From: Zeugodacus cucurbitae | Lineage: Eukaryota; Arthropoda; Insecta; Diptera; Tephritidae | DNA length: 64,000 nucleotides | Direction of reading: 5' to 3' | Assembly (NCBI RefSeq): GCF_028554725.1 | Contig: NC_071670.1 | Span: 55,086,501-55,150,500, forward strand | Shown here: positions 47,810 to 60,449 of the stretch, piece after piece | Layout of the letters: each line of letters begins with the position of its first letter | How positions within the stretch are numbered: position 1 is the first letter of the stretch | The notes under the pieces: model-generated | Database searches by the model: none | What the model saw: only the letters and a program-made list of their open reading frames with translations | What the model was told of the DNA's origin: nothing | Made by a program: the position numbers and the translations under genes

Positions 47810-50640
47810 GGCTGTTTACTGGCATGGCCATACCGCCGGAATGAAAGAAAACACTTCAGCATGTAAAATGTACGTTTCGGTGCCCCTGACGACTGACCTA
47901 GAGAAGGACGATCTAAACTGAAGTAGACCTTTGCGAAATTTGAATTCTCAAACTGGCACCATCGCTCGCAATGCAGAAACCACTGACGAATGCGATCAAA
48001 ACCGACACCTAAAAAACCGAAAGTTAAATTGTCATTCATCATTTGGTTATATAAGAGCTCCTTTTCCTTCCAAAGTCGTGGTAGATATTGATAGCACTTA
48101 GTGAGACTGGCATTCCTAGTCTTCTTCGCTATTTAAAATAATACTAGTAATAAAATAAATAGTTCTTAACCTCATCTCATAATACGAAGACCAGAAGTCA
48201 TTTGGCACGATTGTGCAAAGAAAGAGTACTTAATATTTCCAAAAATTAATCAGGAATCCTGCCATACACGCACACTCATCCTAATTAAACCACAATGAGT
48301 CGAACTTTAATCACTGTTCGACGCACAAGCCGGTAATGGTGGCTGCTTTGTATTAGCGCAAATTCCAATTAAGGAAACAAATGAGCATGTCTGGCACGGT
48401 AGAGAGGCAACAACGACTCCTGCATTCTATACGCGAGACACATACATACATACGGAGACATACGGATATCGAGACACACATCCACACTCGCACGCCAATT
48501 TCGAGAGTCGTGCATCTTAATCACAGCATATATCAGTCTAGCGACTCCAACGAGACACCGCGGCCAATAAGCCAACCAACGGCGCAAAGTGATCATCAAT
48601 GTTTGTGTTACTTAACTTGTGAAGAAAAACACACAAACAAAAACAAAAAGCAAAAACAACAACTGCACAGGAAGGCATTTGTAAGCTGCAGTGGTGATAG
48701 CAATAACACCAACAACACTAACAATAACAACACATGGACACAAGCAATCTCAGGCAAACACATTGTCGCCGACGACGCGAAATTACTCCAATTTCGAACA
48801 GGCTCAGCCATTTTTAGCAAACAGGAACAAACTTTAAAAGCTCACAGCACAAAGTGACTTGAATGGCGATGAAATCGATGCAACCTAGACCGAGACCAGG
48901 CTGTCTGTGCTGCTGCTGGACATGGACGTGAGTATGTGTGAGTGTGGGCTTGAGTTTGTAAGCCAATAAGGCTCGGCTGTGCACTAGTGGTCCAGTGCTG
49001 TCGCGGCTTTAGTCCGGTATATCGGCACATCAGCACACACATATAGACCAGCACATTGAAGCGCAGAATCAATTCAGTTTTGTCTACCTCTATTTTTGTC
49101 CTCAGCTTGGACATCAAGCAAAGCTGCAGCGACCGTCTGTTTGGCTGGCCGGCAGTCTCTTGTTGTTGTTGTGATAGCATTGCCTTGTAAAAAAGTCGTC
49201 AATTGTTTTTGTTGCGACGCTGCCTTGGTACATAAATAAAAAATCACAACAACAACAACAACAAATGGTCAACTAAATGGCTATTGGCATGAGGCATCAC
49301 CAACAGCAACAACAAGAACTCCAACAGAACCGCCGCTGCCACTACTTCCATCAGCCGCTGCTCTCCTACGAGGATGCTTGGTGCGGGCGCGCGAGGCGTC
49401 CATGGTGAGTGAGTCGCATAAAAAGTCTCCGACTAAATGTGGAAAAGCGTTTTGCAAATATTTTATGGAAAAGTGGGACACGCAATAAAAATCACAGCAA
49501 ATTGCATGAATGAAATCTGATCGATATTAATTTGTGTATGCGTAGCATGTTTTTCTATTATTGTTGTTGCTGTTTTACAATACTCACACCAATAAATAAA
49601 TACAAATGTACGTCCGAGCAATCAATGATTATTGTTTTATTGCTGAATTTATGTATTTATTTGCTTTTATTGCTTAATATTGGCGTGCACTTGTTGTTAT
49701 TGTGTGTTTGCATTTTGGTTCGCATTTATTGCAAATTAATAGGGGTACCATTATGAAAACAATATGGTGGTTGAATAAATGATGGACTGTTTAAATATCA
49801 GTACTGCAGTATTTTGCGTTAATAAATTGCTTATTTATAGTGGCGAATGCTTTGCCACTTGGGTAAGGTTAAGGCTCGGTTAGTTCAATTGTAACTATAG
49901 TTGAGGACCCCTTGGCAAGTGTGAAGTGGGGACCTAACGACCTAATGCTGCTTCATGATAATCGGATCTTCCCCTCCTCATTACGAATCTTGACCGTCTA
50001 TCTATGCACATATAGAAGTCTTGCAATATTAACTGGTTTCATTCACAATTCATTTGACAAGAAAACAATTACCCTAAGAGGTAACATCCCTTTCGAACTC
50101 ATCATTATTGCGCTACCGAATTCCCAAAATCTCTTCAATGCTGTTCAGCTTCTACGAAGACTGATTTAGGTCTTGAACTACCCAAATTTCGAATGAAAAT
50201 TAATTGGTCAGCAATAAGTCACGCTTAAACCATATGACCGAACATTTCGCATTTACGAAAGTTTTAATTTTGAACCAATGAGTTCCAAAAAGTTTTTTTT
50301 TTTTGCGAGAACTTTTGACAAATTATTTTAGATATATACGGCAACTTTGTCAAATTCGTCATAAGTGAAATTAAACATGAAAATTAGTTCTTTAATGTAA
50401 ATAAAACGTAAGTGAAGTATTCAGTAAAGACGTCATCTGGGGAGATTTCTACGAATATGGCTCGTCCACCAACAGCGCATAATACAGAGGAATATACCCA
50501 TTTTAGAATGCCCAACATTTGGGTAGGTTCTAAATCCTGGTAAGTAGGTCAAGAGGTGGAACTCCACAACTACAGAGAGTCTCCTTTAGACAGACTCGAC
50601 TATCCTTTGAGACACCCGGATAATTCTGACGGATCTCTAA
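47810..50640. other. non-coding; repeat-rich island at 48300-49500
   Basis: 48381-48857 is open for 158 codons on the plus strand, but the product is Asn/Thr/Gln/His-rich and follows CA, AAC and ACAAA repeats, with an overlapping minus-strand frame. CAA/GTT runs lie at 49155-49175 and 49242-49264. 49850-50640 is unassigned. No gene is supported. Confidence 0.35.
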
Positions 50641-50645
50641 GGCCC

Positions 50646-51118
50646 TTATGATTCGACAAAGCGCTTGGATTCTATTATAAAGTTCTTAAGTCGGCTAATG
50701 TCAATTCCAACTACTTCACTGGGTTTGCCGAAGATGTGCTTGCCGAGGTGTTTTAACCTAAGTCTGGCGAATGCTAGACTTTGAAGGAGGAAGTGCTTGG
50801 ACGATTCCTCTTCGCCTTCCTTCAAACAGCTTTGACAACTTGCATCTGCCTTGATCCCTAACCTCACCACTTGTGTGCCTATTGGACCACTAAGCACACG
50901 AAAGATTGCGGAGAGATTAGCCTTACTAACAGCTGGATGGATCGGTCCATTGCGGTCCAGAAAGACCTCGCTAATGAATAGGTACATGTGCCTGTTGCTG
51001 TCCAGCGTTTGGCGAGCTCACCCGAAGTCAATGTGTCCAACGCTCTAGCGCACGTGGACCACGGACTACGACGAACGCTTCCACTCCGCAACAAGTTTAT
51101 AGCAATAATCGACAATTT
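50646..51118 (-). mobile_element. LINE RNase H-region fragment E
   Basis: On the minus strand, two overlapping frames give LGELAKRWTATGTCTYSL-like residues and then LSGPIGTQVVRLGIKADASC, QSCLKEGEEESSKHFLL, FARLRLKHLGKHIFGKPSE and SRLKNFIIESKRFVES. This is the same tail as fragments A, C, D and F but in the opposite orientation. The frame changes near 50985. Confidence 0.8.
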
Positions 51119-51209
51119 GATAACGTAGAAAATCTGAGAAAGGCATTACTATGTGGATAATCTGTTTTGTTTTTTGTAAACAGCAAAAAGTTTTTAAAGA
51201 ATCTTACAC

Positions 51210-52680
51210 TGCTTAAAGGGTTACATGGGTTTCGTCGGGTAAAAAAAGGCCTATATAAAAAATTTTTTATTATGTATTATGTATTTAAAGAACAATTTCT
51301 GAAATTTACAAAAAAAATAAAACTCCTCCATTGACGTCACAATTCCGGTGACCCCTCGGAAAAAAGGTGCGTCGGCGTTGTCAGCATAACTCCTGACAGG
51401 ATCATTCAAAATGAAAAAAAAAAAACAAAAATAAGTGTTTTAAGTAAAACCATAAACTCGTGCTTGAACGAACGGGAGACAAAAATAGTAAATATTGGAA
51501 TTTTGGCCGACATTTTTCCAAAAAAAAATCGGTCCTTCGTTAAAGCGCGAGAAAATTGTATTTCGAACACCTGTGCAAAATTTCATCAGGATCGGTTGAG
51601 TAGTCTTCGAGAACATTTAACAACCCACTTTGAAAACACGGTTCCGAGAAAAACGCGTTACAATAATACCTGTCTTGGAGCGCACACCTTCCAAAGCCTG
51701 TATCTCCGAAACTATAGGATTGACTGAAATTTAGGATAATATTCTTGCTGACATATATAGCTCAAATATGTAGTTTAGGAGATACATCAATTCATTAAAC
51801 ATAATTTGATATATTTGTATGAAAATGATTCACAACAACACCTACATATATAAATACTTTAATATAGAGTAAACAAATCAATCATTGACTTCGAATATTA
51901 AATACGTTAAATCAATGCAATTATATACAAATACCAATGTTTATTTTTGGAAATTCAAATAATATAACCAAACTCATAAATTTATGAAACTAAATACTGA
52001 AATATTTACATTTAAAATACCGCAGCGTATTTTGACTCCTAAAACTAATTATTATTTAATTGTTTAACAAAGCTCAGCGGAAAATATTTATTTAATATGC
52101 ACACACACGCAAAAACTGTTTGGGCAATAATATTTATGTGGAAACTAATTAAAAACGGCTCGACGCTGCAACAGCCTTTATATGGCTTAAAATTACTTGC
52201 AACTGTTTAAACGTGAATTTTTATATTCAATTTGCATAATTTTGTTTGTTTTGTTATACGTACAATATAAATGTATTTGCAATATAATTAGTATAAAGGG
52301 TGACTCGTATGGGGTAAGGAAACCAAATAGTCTACTTATAGGAATATATCTAGGTTTTAGATAAGTAGAGTAGTATGAGTTCCCGTTATCTCAGTGCATT
52401 TGGGATAAGGAGAGTCGACTATTTGATAAACTCCAATATATCATCAATCAGAGATACTATTTTGAATTGAATACTGATAAGTTTGCAAGGAAAGTAGTGC
52501 CAGGAATGACACGAACTTTTTAGCTTAACTGATGGTTGGGTAAGTTGGTATTGGACATGATAGTAATCGGTTGAGAGCAAAAATCCAATTTTCGAAAAAA
52601 GTTAACCTGTTAAGCGGAAGTTGAAAAGTTTATTTCTGTAAAAAAGGTTTGAACAAATAAATTTTTGGCTTACAAATTTT
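51210..52680. other. non-coding, A+T-rich
   Basis: 51215-51760 has a distinct texture (AAAGGGTTACATGGGTTTCG at the start, later GGTTGAGTAGTCTTCGAGAA) and may be a dispersed repeat, but no second copy is in this window. 51760-52680 is plain A+T-rich DNA. Confidence 0.35.
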
Positions 52681-52684
52681 TTAT

Positions 52685-53400
52685 ATCCAAAACAATAAAA
52701 ACAAACAAGTGGGGTAGGGCTAAGTTCGGGTTTATACTCTCGCAATTTATTTATTTTTTTCAATTTTATTAAGTTAACACGCACCTTGACTACCTTATTC
52801 AGCATTAAGTTTACTATAATAATGAATATCATTATATACATATATTATATGAGGGCTGGGGTTATTTCTGGACCGATTTCACGAAGCTAGACAATGTCCA
52901 TGACTAAACATTCACTTAATTAAGTGAATTCCTAAGCTATCTCATATGTAAACCTATATATAAGGTACAGCCCACCAAAAGTATCAATATCCTTATATGT
53001 ATTAGGTATCCTCTAGTACTTATCCGATTTTACTCAAATTAATAGAATAAAACAATTCCCTTTATATTTCTATACATTTTTTGAGAGATTTGCCGATATT
53101 TTCGGTGAAAAATCATCCATTGGCACAGAGGCCCTGAGGCCCAATTCTGTATTTGCACCAAGTTTTATTCCAATACCTTCATTGTATATTGTATCGTGTT
53201 CATTGGATATTGTACAGTGAAGATAATCAGATGGAAATCAAAAATATGTTATATGGGAAAAAGGCGTGGTTCCCCCATACCCCAAATTTTATATCAGAAT
53301 GTCGAGGAAATATAATGTATCAAATTTCGTTGAAATTGGTCGAGTAGTTTCTGAGATTTGCTTCTTGGCCCAAAAATGGGCGAGACTACACCCATAATCC
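52685..53400 (+). repeat. dispersed non-coding repeat, forward copy
   Basis: Starts AGGGCTAAGTTCGGGTTTAT followed by ACTCTCGCAATTTATT. Further in are ATATTATATGAGGGCTGGGG and TTATTTCTGGACCGATTTCA. The same landmarks occur inverted at 59880-60443. The left end resembles a motif common in fly genomes, so this is a multicopy repeat. It is non-coding; class not assigned. Confidence 0.7.
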
Positions 53401-53699
53401 GATTTTATATCAATCTAAGTACAGTGCTTCTATAATGTGTAAGAACAAGAGCAAATCGCAACTTAATACTGAAACATTTTTCGAAGAGATAGAGTTTTGA
53501 GTACCAAGACAAAGGTTTTTTCAAACTGCGGATTACCGTTAAGATTTTGGAAGTTTAGAAGTTATTTAGAAAGAGAGAGGGGTTTTGGAAAATATATTAT
53601 TCTCTAAAATCATATTCTCAAACAAACTGCTTGACTTTCACTTTCATCTTTGCGTACTTGAGAGATCGAAAGAGAAAGAGGGAGAGACATTTTTTTAGT

Positions 53700-54985
53700 A
53701 TACCAGACTTCTGTACTTGTAGATCAGTCTTTGAGTTCTATCCAGGAAGATTTAAATGTATTTTTCATTAAATTAGACTTAAATATACCACATCTAACCC
53801 TATAATATTATCACAATCCAGAGAGGCATATGAGTTAAAAAAAAATAAATGCACTCTACCAATAACTAGCAAACGATGGAAAAGTGAAAAACACGATAAG
53901 ATTGGTAAAATGGTAGCATAAAGCACTAAACGCCTAAAACATTGTAAATAAACATTGGGAGTGTTTATTAAGTGCCAAGTTCACAAAACCAATAATTTTA
54001 GTGTTGCCTATGAGCAGCAACCGCAGCGGCAAACGCCAATACCAACACCAACTAAGGCGTCTTGCCAACAAAACCAAACAACAAGAGCGCAATATATTTT
54101 ATATTGTAATGCGGCAAAAGTAAAGTAAGCTACACAATTGCAAATTAGGCAACAAAAACAAACTGAGTGTCTACAACAACAACGCCCGGGCCGTGTTAGC
54201 CAGACGGATGGATAGCCAAACTGCCGGTTGCTGCCGCGCTGCGCAGCAATAATAACAACCACAATAATAATTGTTGATGATTTGCCGGTGGTAGTGCTGG
54301 TAGAAGGCAGGGTGCCAACAGCTAGTCAGCCAACAACAAAAACAAACACCAGCAGCACAGAAGTGGCAACACCACATATTGGCAGGCTTGCACACAAAAG
54401 CAGCAGCAGCATCGGCGGCGATCGTCAATGAACGAAGAAATTTCGCCGCCACCGCGTTGTTGCTGTTGCTGTGGCTGCGCGCGACTATGTGTGTGTGTGT
54501 GTCGGTGTGGCTGCTGTTGCGGCGCGCAAGCGCACATGCGAAGTGTTTCGCTATGTGAAAGCAGGTGCATTTACCATTCTGCGGTTACCCACGACCACGA
54601 TCAGACGCGCTCAAAAACGACGTCGCGAAAAAGCATTTCGAATTCAACGCTAACACTTGATAAAATTAACGAGAGTATCTTTCGAAAACGTTTAAAACAC
54701 TGTAAAAAAAAAAAAAAACGTATAACTTATAACTGAAATTGTTGTGTTATACGCGAAAGCGAACAAATTAATATATGAGTAATGACATATTGCTTGGTAC
54801 GGCGAAATACGATTCGTTGAAAGTGCAAGGATAATGCAATATTGATTGTTGGCGCAAGCAAAAAGTGATTTCATTTGAAAAAGGTGTTAAACATTTGTGT
54901 CTAGAAATTTATGTACTTTTTTTTCATTAAGGACATACAGTGCATGCTAAAAGTTGAAAACTTTGAAAATTTAAGGCGTACGTGA
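53700..54985. other. non-coding; repeat-rich G+C island at 54000-54660
   Basis: Dense CAA, CAG and GTT runs, a TG run (54488-54502) and CGGCG patches. Five open frames of 60-102 codons lie on both strands, none with a domain; the products are Cys- or Gln-rich because of the repeats. The sequence turns abruptly to near-pure A/T at about 54990. Confidence 0.35.
54488..54502 (+). repeat. (GT)n microsatellite
   Basis: Seven to eight GT units in the G+C-richer island. Confidence 0.85.
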
Positions 54986-54989
54986 GAAC

Positions 54990-56745
54990 TGTGCAATTTG
55001 AAAAATATATATGAATATGTATGAAAACATGTAAAATTTTGTAAAGATTAAAAAAATAGATTTAAAAAAATATATATAAAATTAATAATATAAAATATAA
55101 TAAAATAAATTGAAATAAAATAATATTAAAAACAAAATTGAATTTAATAATATAAAAAAAATTATATAATATAAAATAGTGCAATAAAAATCGTTTTTTA
55201 TCGATAAAATCACAGGATGTTATTCAATTAATAAAAATTAATGAATGAAATATTAAATGAAAATGCTTTAAATATATTAATATTTCTAAAATATAAAAAG
55301 TATAAAATAAGAATCTTTTATGATTAATAATAAGGCAATTTTAATAGAATAATATTAAAAAGTATAAAGTAAAAAAAAGACATATTTCAAAATATTAAAA
55401 CAAAATATATAAAAAGCTATTTAATTAAATATCAGTACATTTAATTTCATTTTCAAAATTTAAAATTTTTAATTTTGAATTGTAAATTCCGATAATAGAA
55501 AAATATTAAATGGTAGAAAGACAAAAAACATACTTTTATTTATTATTTCAAAATAAATAAAAATAATAAGAATATTAAATTTTCGTTTTTAATAAGTTGT
55601 CTCTTGTCACTAAATTATTTCCTGCAAATTTGAAAAAAAATGAATCATATTGACTGATAATATTATTTTGATTTATTTTTACTGATAAAAAAATATAAGG
55701 AATTGAATTCAGCCAGTTTTTAAACACAAAAAAAGTAATACATTATTTTTTTTAATAAAAAAACACGGTGGTTATGTTTCAAGTTCCCTTCTGTTGGAAA
55801 AAAATTGATTCTTTATTCAGTAAAAAAATACCTGTGATACATTTAAAATAATTAAGAATGGAATTTTCGTAAATATTGAATTTATATTGTTTATTGATAA
55901 AACTGAAAGACAAAATAAAAAAAAATTAAATAAAAATTTAATTTATTTAAAAAATTTTGTTTGAAACTTTTAATTTGATAAACATGTACATAAAAAAAAT
56001 ATTTTTAAAAATTGTTTTAATTGCTCATTATTTATATAAAAAATATTTTTTAAGAACGGCAAACATTGATTTGAATTATTTGCACAAATAACTTTTTGTT
56101 TTTAATTATTTTTTTATGTAAACTTTTTGGTTATTCTTAAAAAAAAAATTATAATGAAAAATTGAAAGAAAAAATAGAATAACTAATAAAATTTTTTTCA
56201 TTTAAATTTTTTGTAAATAATTAAGAAAAAAAGGCAATAATAAGGAAACAATTTTAATGTAAAAAAATATTTTTTTTAATATAATATGCTTAAATACAAT
56301 ATTATGATGAAAACCTAAACAAATATAATTTTACTTGTTTTTTTTTTTCAAAAATTAACTGAAATTATTATTATTTATATTTATAAATTTTACTAATTTA
56401 AATTTAACATTTAAATAAATAATAGAGCATAAATTATTGCTTTAACTGAAATACATTAAAATTTGGTAGCGATGCATTTTTTCTACATTTAAATAATTTT
56501 TAAATATATTTTTTTTCAATCCATACATAACACAAAAAAAATAAAAACTATACTAAAAATTAATGAGCAATTTCATTTGAATAAATTCGAATTAAAAAAT
56601 AATATATAATAAATAATATAAATAAAATAAAATTTTTTTGATAAATTTTAATAACTTTTAAAAATTTTTATAAAAAATATTTTTTTTTTTATTCTAAAAT
56701 ATTTTTACACATTGCATCAACACACATCACATTATTATTTTAACC
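54990..56745. repeat. extremely A+T-rich block, about 1.75 kb
   Basis: Almost every base is A or T, with many A and T homopolymers of 5-10 and AATATT/TTAAAT-type words. It has no open frame and only scattered G or C. Both edges are sharp: repeat-rich G+C DNA ends near 54985 and normal composition resumes near 56745 (ACACATTGCATCAACACACA). Confidence 0.85.
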
Positions 56746-56749
56746 ATAT

Positions 56750-58400
56750 TAGACAAATTGGACTCATTTCGTTCTTTCATCTTCTGTAGCAAAACGCTGC
56801 TGTTTCAGCTATTACAACTACAACTACGCATCTCAGCCACTTTAACTACACCAACCAACTATCGCTTCCTGTGCTCATCTGCTATCGCTTACAACAACTA
56901 TTTCTATAACAAAAACAATTGAAAACTAAATTTTTCTACTTACTTGCAAAGTCAAAAAAAAAAAAAAAAAACATAGTATAGAAGTAGAAGAAGAAGAACT
57001 GCATTTTTGCCATTTCCATTCTGTCAATTTCTGCCTTTTTCGCCAATTTTTTCACACTCTTTTACACCTGTTGCGCGCGTCCACGACACGACAAGCCGCT
57101 TGTTGTTGCATGTGGCAAGTATTTAGACTCAAGGTAACTAGTTAGTGAGTGTGCCTGTGCTTCTCTTTGTGTGTGTTTGTGTATTTGTAAGCTGTGTATA
57201 TGTGTGACCCACTTGCAGCCGCCAAGTAACAAATTGAAAAGTTACAAAAAAAAAAGACAGAGAGGGGAAAAATTGCCAACGAAAAACTTGATAAAAAAAA
57301 AATAAAACAAAAACAATTTAACTAAAACAAAGACAAACTATGCGCCATCACAAAAACAACTAATAATAATAATAAAAACAACAACAACAAACGAAAGCAG
57401 CGCGAGTAACGCGACGAATGAAAAATTAAAAAAAAACGCAAATAACAACAACAACAAAAAAGTGTAAGCGCTTCTTTGCGATTTTCACTTAAGGAATTCC
57501 CAGCAGCAACAATTGACGGCAGCGACAGCAACAACAAAAAAGTCAGTAAGTCAGCGTGCAGCAGGAAATAGCATTGCTCATATCACACGACAACCAACAC
57601 TGCCGGCTAACTTGTGGTGGTCAACACTTTACAACAGCAAATAACTCAAATTTGTTATTGTTGTTGTTGTGGCAGTTGATTTTTACAACCAGAAATTTGC
57701 GCTTCTCCGCTACTGCTTCTTCACCAAATCGCCAACGTCCGTGCAGAGACCTTACAATCATCTATTTATGTGTCACGCGCACACCGGCAACAACAATAAC
57801 TACAATAATAACAACAACATTTAACAACAGTAATAAAAAAACCATTGTGGTACCAGTCAAATTGAAGCGTGTGAATAAATTGACCAAACAGTCGCCCCAA
57901 CGCCGGTAATCGGAAATTTTCACAGTCGCTGGGCGAGCGCGTGCAAGACATTTTAATTGCCGGTTCGGTCTGTCCATAGCCAGCGGCCAGTTGTTGCCAA
58001 CAACGCCTGTGAAGTCTGCGAAAAATTCACCGGGTTTTATTTCGCTTGTTTGCCGGTACGCTTTGAATAGCTGTGCAGAGTTGAGTTGAGCGTAGCTAAG
58101 CTTTGGCGCATGCGCGTGTAGGCGTTTTTCTATTAACCACTGCATAAATTGCCGAGTAAAGCTAATCGAATTCGCTTCGGTTTTTTGATTGCAGGTGAGT
58201 GAGTTATCGCATGGCTTCAGACAACAAACACCCAGACACACACAAATTTTACGCATCCATAAAGACAAAAAACTTAAAAAAAAAAATAAAAATTGAAATT
58301 AAGCCTTTGTGTAGGAACAATAGCAAGATTGTATGCTTTTACCTACCGAATAGTTTATTTATTACGCTACAGCTTAGAGAGTGATGTCGTCTGGTCACTT
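56750..58400. other. non-coding island with a consensus splice donor
   Basis: 56760-58200 is less A+T-rich than its flanks, with CAA repeats (57380-57393, 57447-57457, 57520-57540), and resembles fly leader DNA. GATTGCAG followed by GTGAGT at 58187-58200 is a textbook donor on the plus strand. Open frames (117 and 168 codons) overlap on opposite strands and have no domain. Confidence 0.35.
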
Positions 58401-59870
58401 GAAAGTGAAATTCCACGCGAGCTTCCACAGTTCGCTGGAACTATCTTTTCATGCTTATGCAAATAAATTTACCTTTGTAGCCCTATGTAAATATAAGTAT
58501 TTACAAAAGATTTTGTGTTGTTTTAGGCGAAAGCGAATCGTGTCCCTTGTAAACATTAATCATTTGGTAAATTTTCAATTTAGAGGTCATTTGTGGTCAA
58601 ACGTAATTTGTTGAAGATTTTGCAGATTTATAAGCATATAATGCCAGGAATGTGTAATGTTTGTTGTAGTAATACTCCTAGCTGTTGAATATATGCATTA
58701 TTGAGCAAACTTAAGTTCGATCCGTCTTCCGACCAATATAAAAACATTTTAATCTAATGATTACGACCTATCAGTATAGAAAATTTCTTCATTTGAATGC
58801 CACTCGATTTGATGAACAAATAAGACTCGATACTATGCAAATGGGTTGATGAACTCGGACAAGGGTCTTGCAAAGGTGCAGACATTAGTTAAAGGATTGA
58901 TTGTATGATTAAATGCAGTAGAAAATTTTATCGGACTATCCTTGTTCTCAATATTCTAATCTAAAAAGGTTTGTAATAAAAACTAGTCCGCCTTTCAGAA
59001 ATGATTTAAAATTGTTCTCGGTCACAACAGTCGATTTCTACGACTAATTTGGTATTATTTATTTAAATTATTGATATTTTCTTTTGGTAAAATCATCTTA
59101 ATTTATTAAGGATTTCCAAACATCTTTTAAATATTTAAATCTCTAGTATTCAGTTCTCTCCTAATATTATTTTCTCTATTAGGAATTCGGAAGTAATGAA
59201 ATATTGGATTGTTCAGCCCATTTTTATATCATTGTGGTGGGTCCTATGTTTTTAAGTGAGGAAGTTATCATATCTGATGATCTTATCATGTTTTATTGAA
59301 TAACTGCTCTCGTCAAAGAGTAAGGCGAGAATTTTCTCCGTTTTGGAAACCAATTATTTTTGTACATTTTCAAGCTGGATGATTTATTTATCCGCTGAGC
59401 GCGAAGTTCAGAAGAAAAAGTGGTCCTAGGAGCTTTTTTTACTCAAATTATTTCTTATATACTGGCTGCTTGACTTAAGGATCTTAGATGATATTTAAAT
59501 AGGGAATATGTTATCAACTCGCTTTGAATGCCGGTATACATGGTCGCGATTTTTAGTGTTTGAGCGATAAAGATATACTATAATATGAGTCGAATATTTT
59601 TTTGAGTTTCGTAAGTAGTATAGTCGACTTTAATTTGGCTTTAGGGGTTTCACGTTTAGAACAAAGAAACCTAATATATGCTTGCACTGTCAAATCTAGT
59701 TTTTTTACGCTCACAACAAAGTTGCTAAGAGAGTATTATAGTTTTGTTCACATAACGATTGTTTGTAAGTCACAAAACTAAACGAGTTAGATATATAAAA
59801 TGATCGGGATGACGAAACGAGTTAAATACGGATACCTGTCCCTTATAACTCAATTTTGAATTCCATTTGA
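58400..59870. other. A+T-rich non-coding sequence
   Basis: No frame of note beyond a 77-codon one at 58381-58614, and no recognised element. Confidence 0.4.
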
Positions 59871-59879
59871 TTCGTTCAC

Positions 59880-60443
59880 TTTATAATATATACATTGGAA
59901 ACCAATGAAGATTGCGGAATAAAAAAATTGCGAGGTTGAGCTGTGGCATTACTTGGGGAAAAGTTGGATTATAACTTTTCAAGACCCCTGATTTCGAACA
60001 TGAATAACTCATTGCCCAAGTGTAATTTTTTATCGAAGATATCGGCAATATTTTAATGCAATTCAGAGGGAATATTTTCTTCTAATAGTGTGTCCCTTTA
60101 ACAGGTGGGTCATAACTTCCCCTAGCTCCCATATACCTAATTATAGGTTTTTCAAGCATACGATGGCTTAATACCTTAAAAATCTGTTAATATGTGAAAT
60201 ATCTTAGCCAAATTAAGTGAGCATATAGTTTTGGATATAATTTACCTTAGTGGTGACAATGAGTGTAATCAGTTCAGAAATTATCTCAGCCCTCATATAC
60301 TATATATGACGATTTTCGTTATTCTAGTTGACTGTATACTGAACATATGGGTCAAATTGAATGTTATCTTGTTAAAACTATATCAATAAATTGCGAGAGT
60401 ATAAAATGTTCGGTTGCACTCGAACTTAGCCTTTCCTGACTTG
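59880..60443 (-). repeat. dispersed non-coding repeat, inverted copy
   Basis: Ends AATTGCGAGAGTATAAAATG then CTCGAACTTAGCC, the reverse of the start of the copy at 52685. Inside are CAGCCCTCATATACTATAT and CCCCTAGCTCCCATATACCT. It is slightly closer than the 52.7 kb copy to the typical fly repeat because it keeps the GTTCGGTTGCACTCGAAC segment. Confidence 0.7.
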
Positions 60444-60449
60444 TTTATC

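Noticed and set aside
48381..48857. 158-codon plus-strand frame rich in Asn, Thr and Gln
   Set aside because: It follows CA and AAC microsatellites, overlaps an open frame on the other strand and has no domain or splice support.
54428..54736. 102-codon Cys-rich frame
   Set aside because: The Cys runs come from TGT/TGC repeats next to a GT microsatellite and the end is poly-Lys from an A run; there is no secreted cysteine-framework pattern.
57918..57951. Possible initiator and downstream promoter element pair in the 57.9 kb island
   Set aside because: A DPE-like AGACAT is present but about five bases too close to the initiator-like CAGTC for the required spacing.
57556..58268. 117- and 168-codon frames on opposite strands
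   Set aside because: They overlap each other, contain AAC/GTT repeat-coded runs and show no family.
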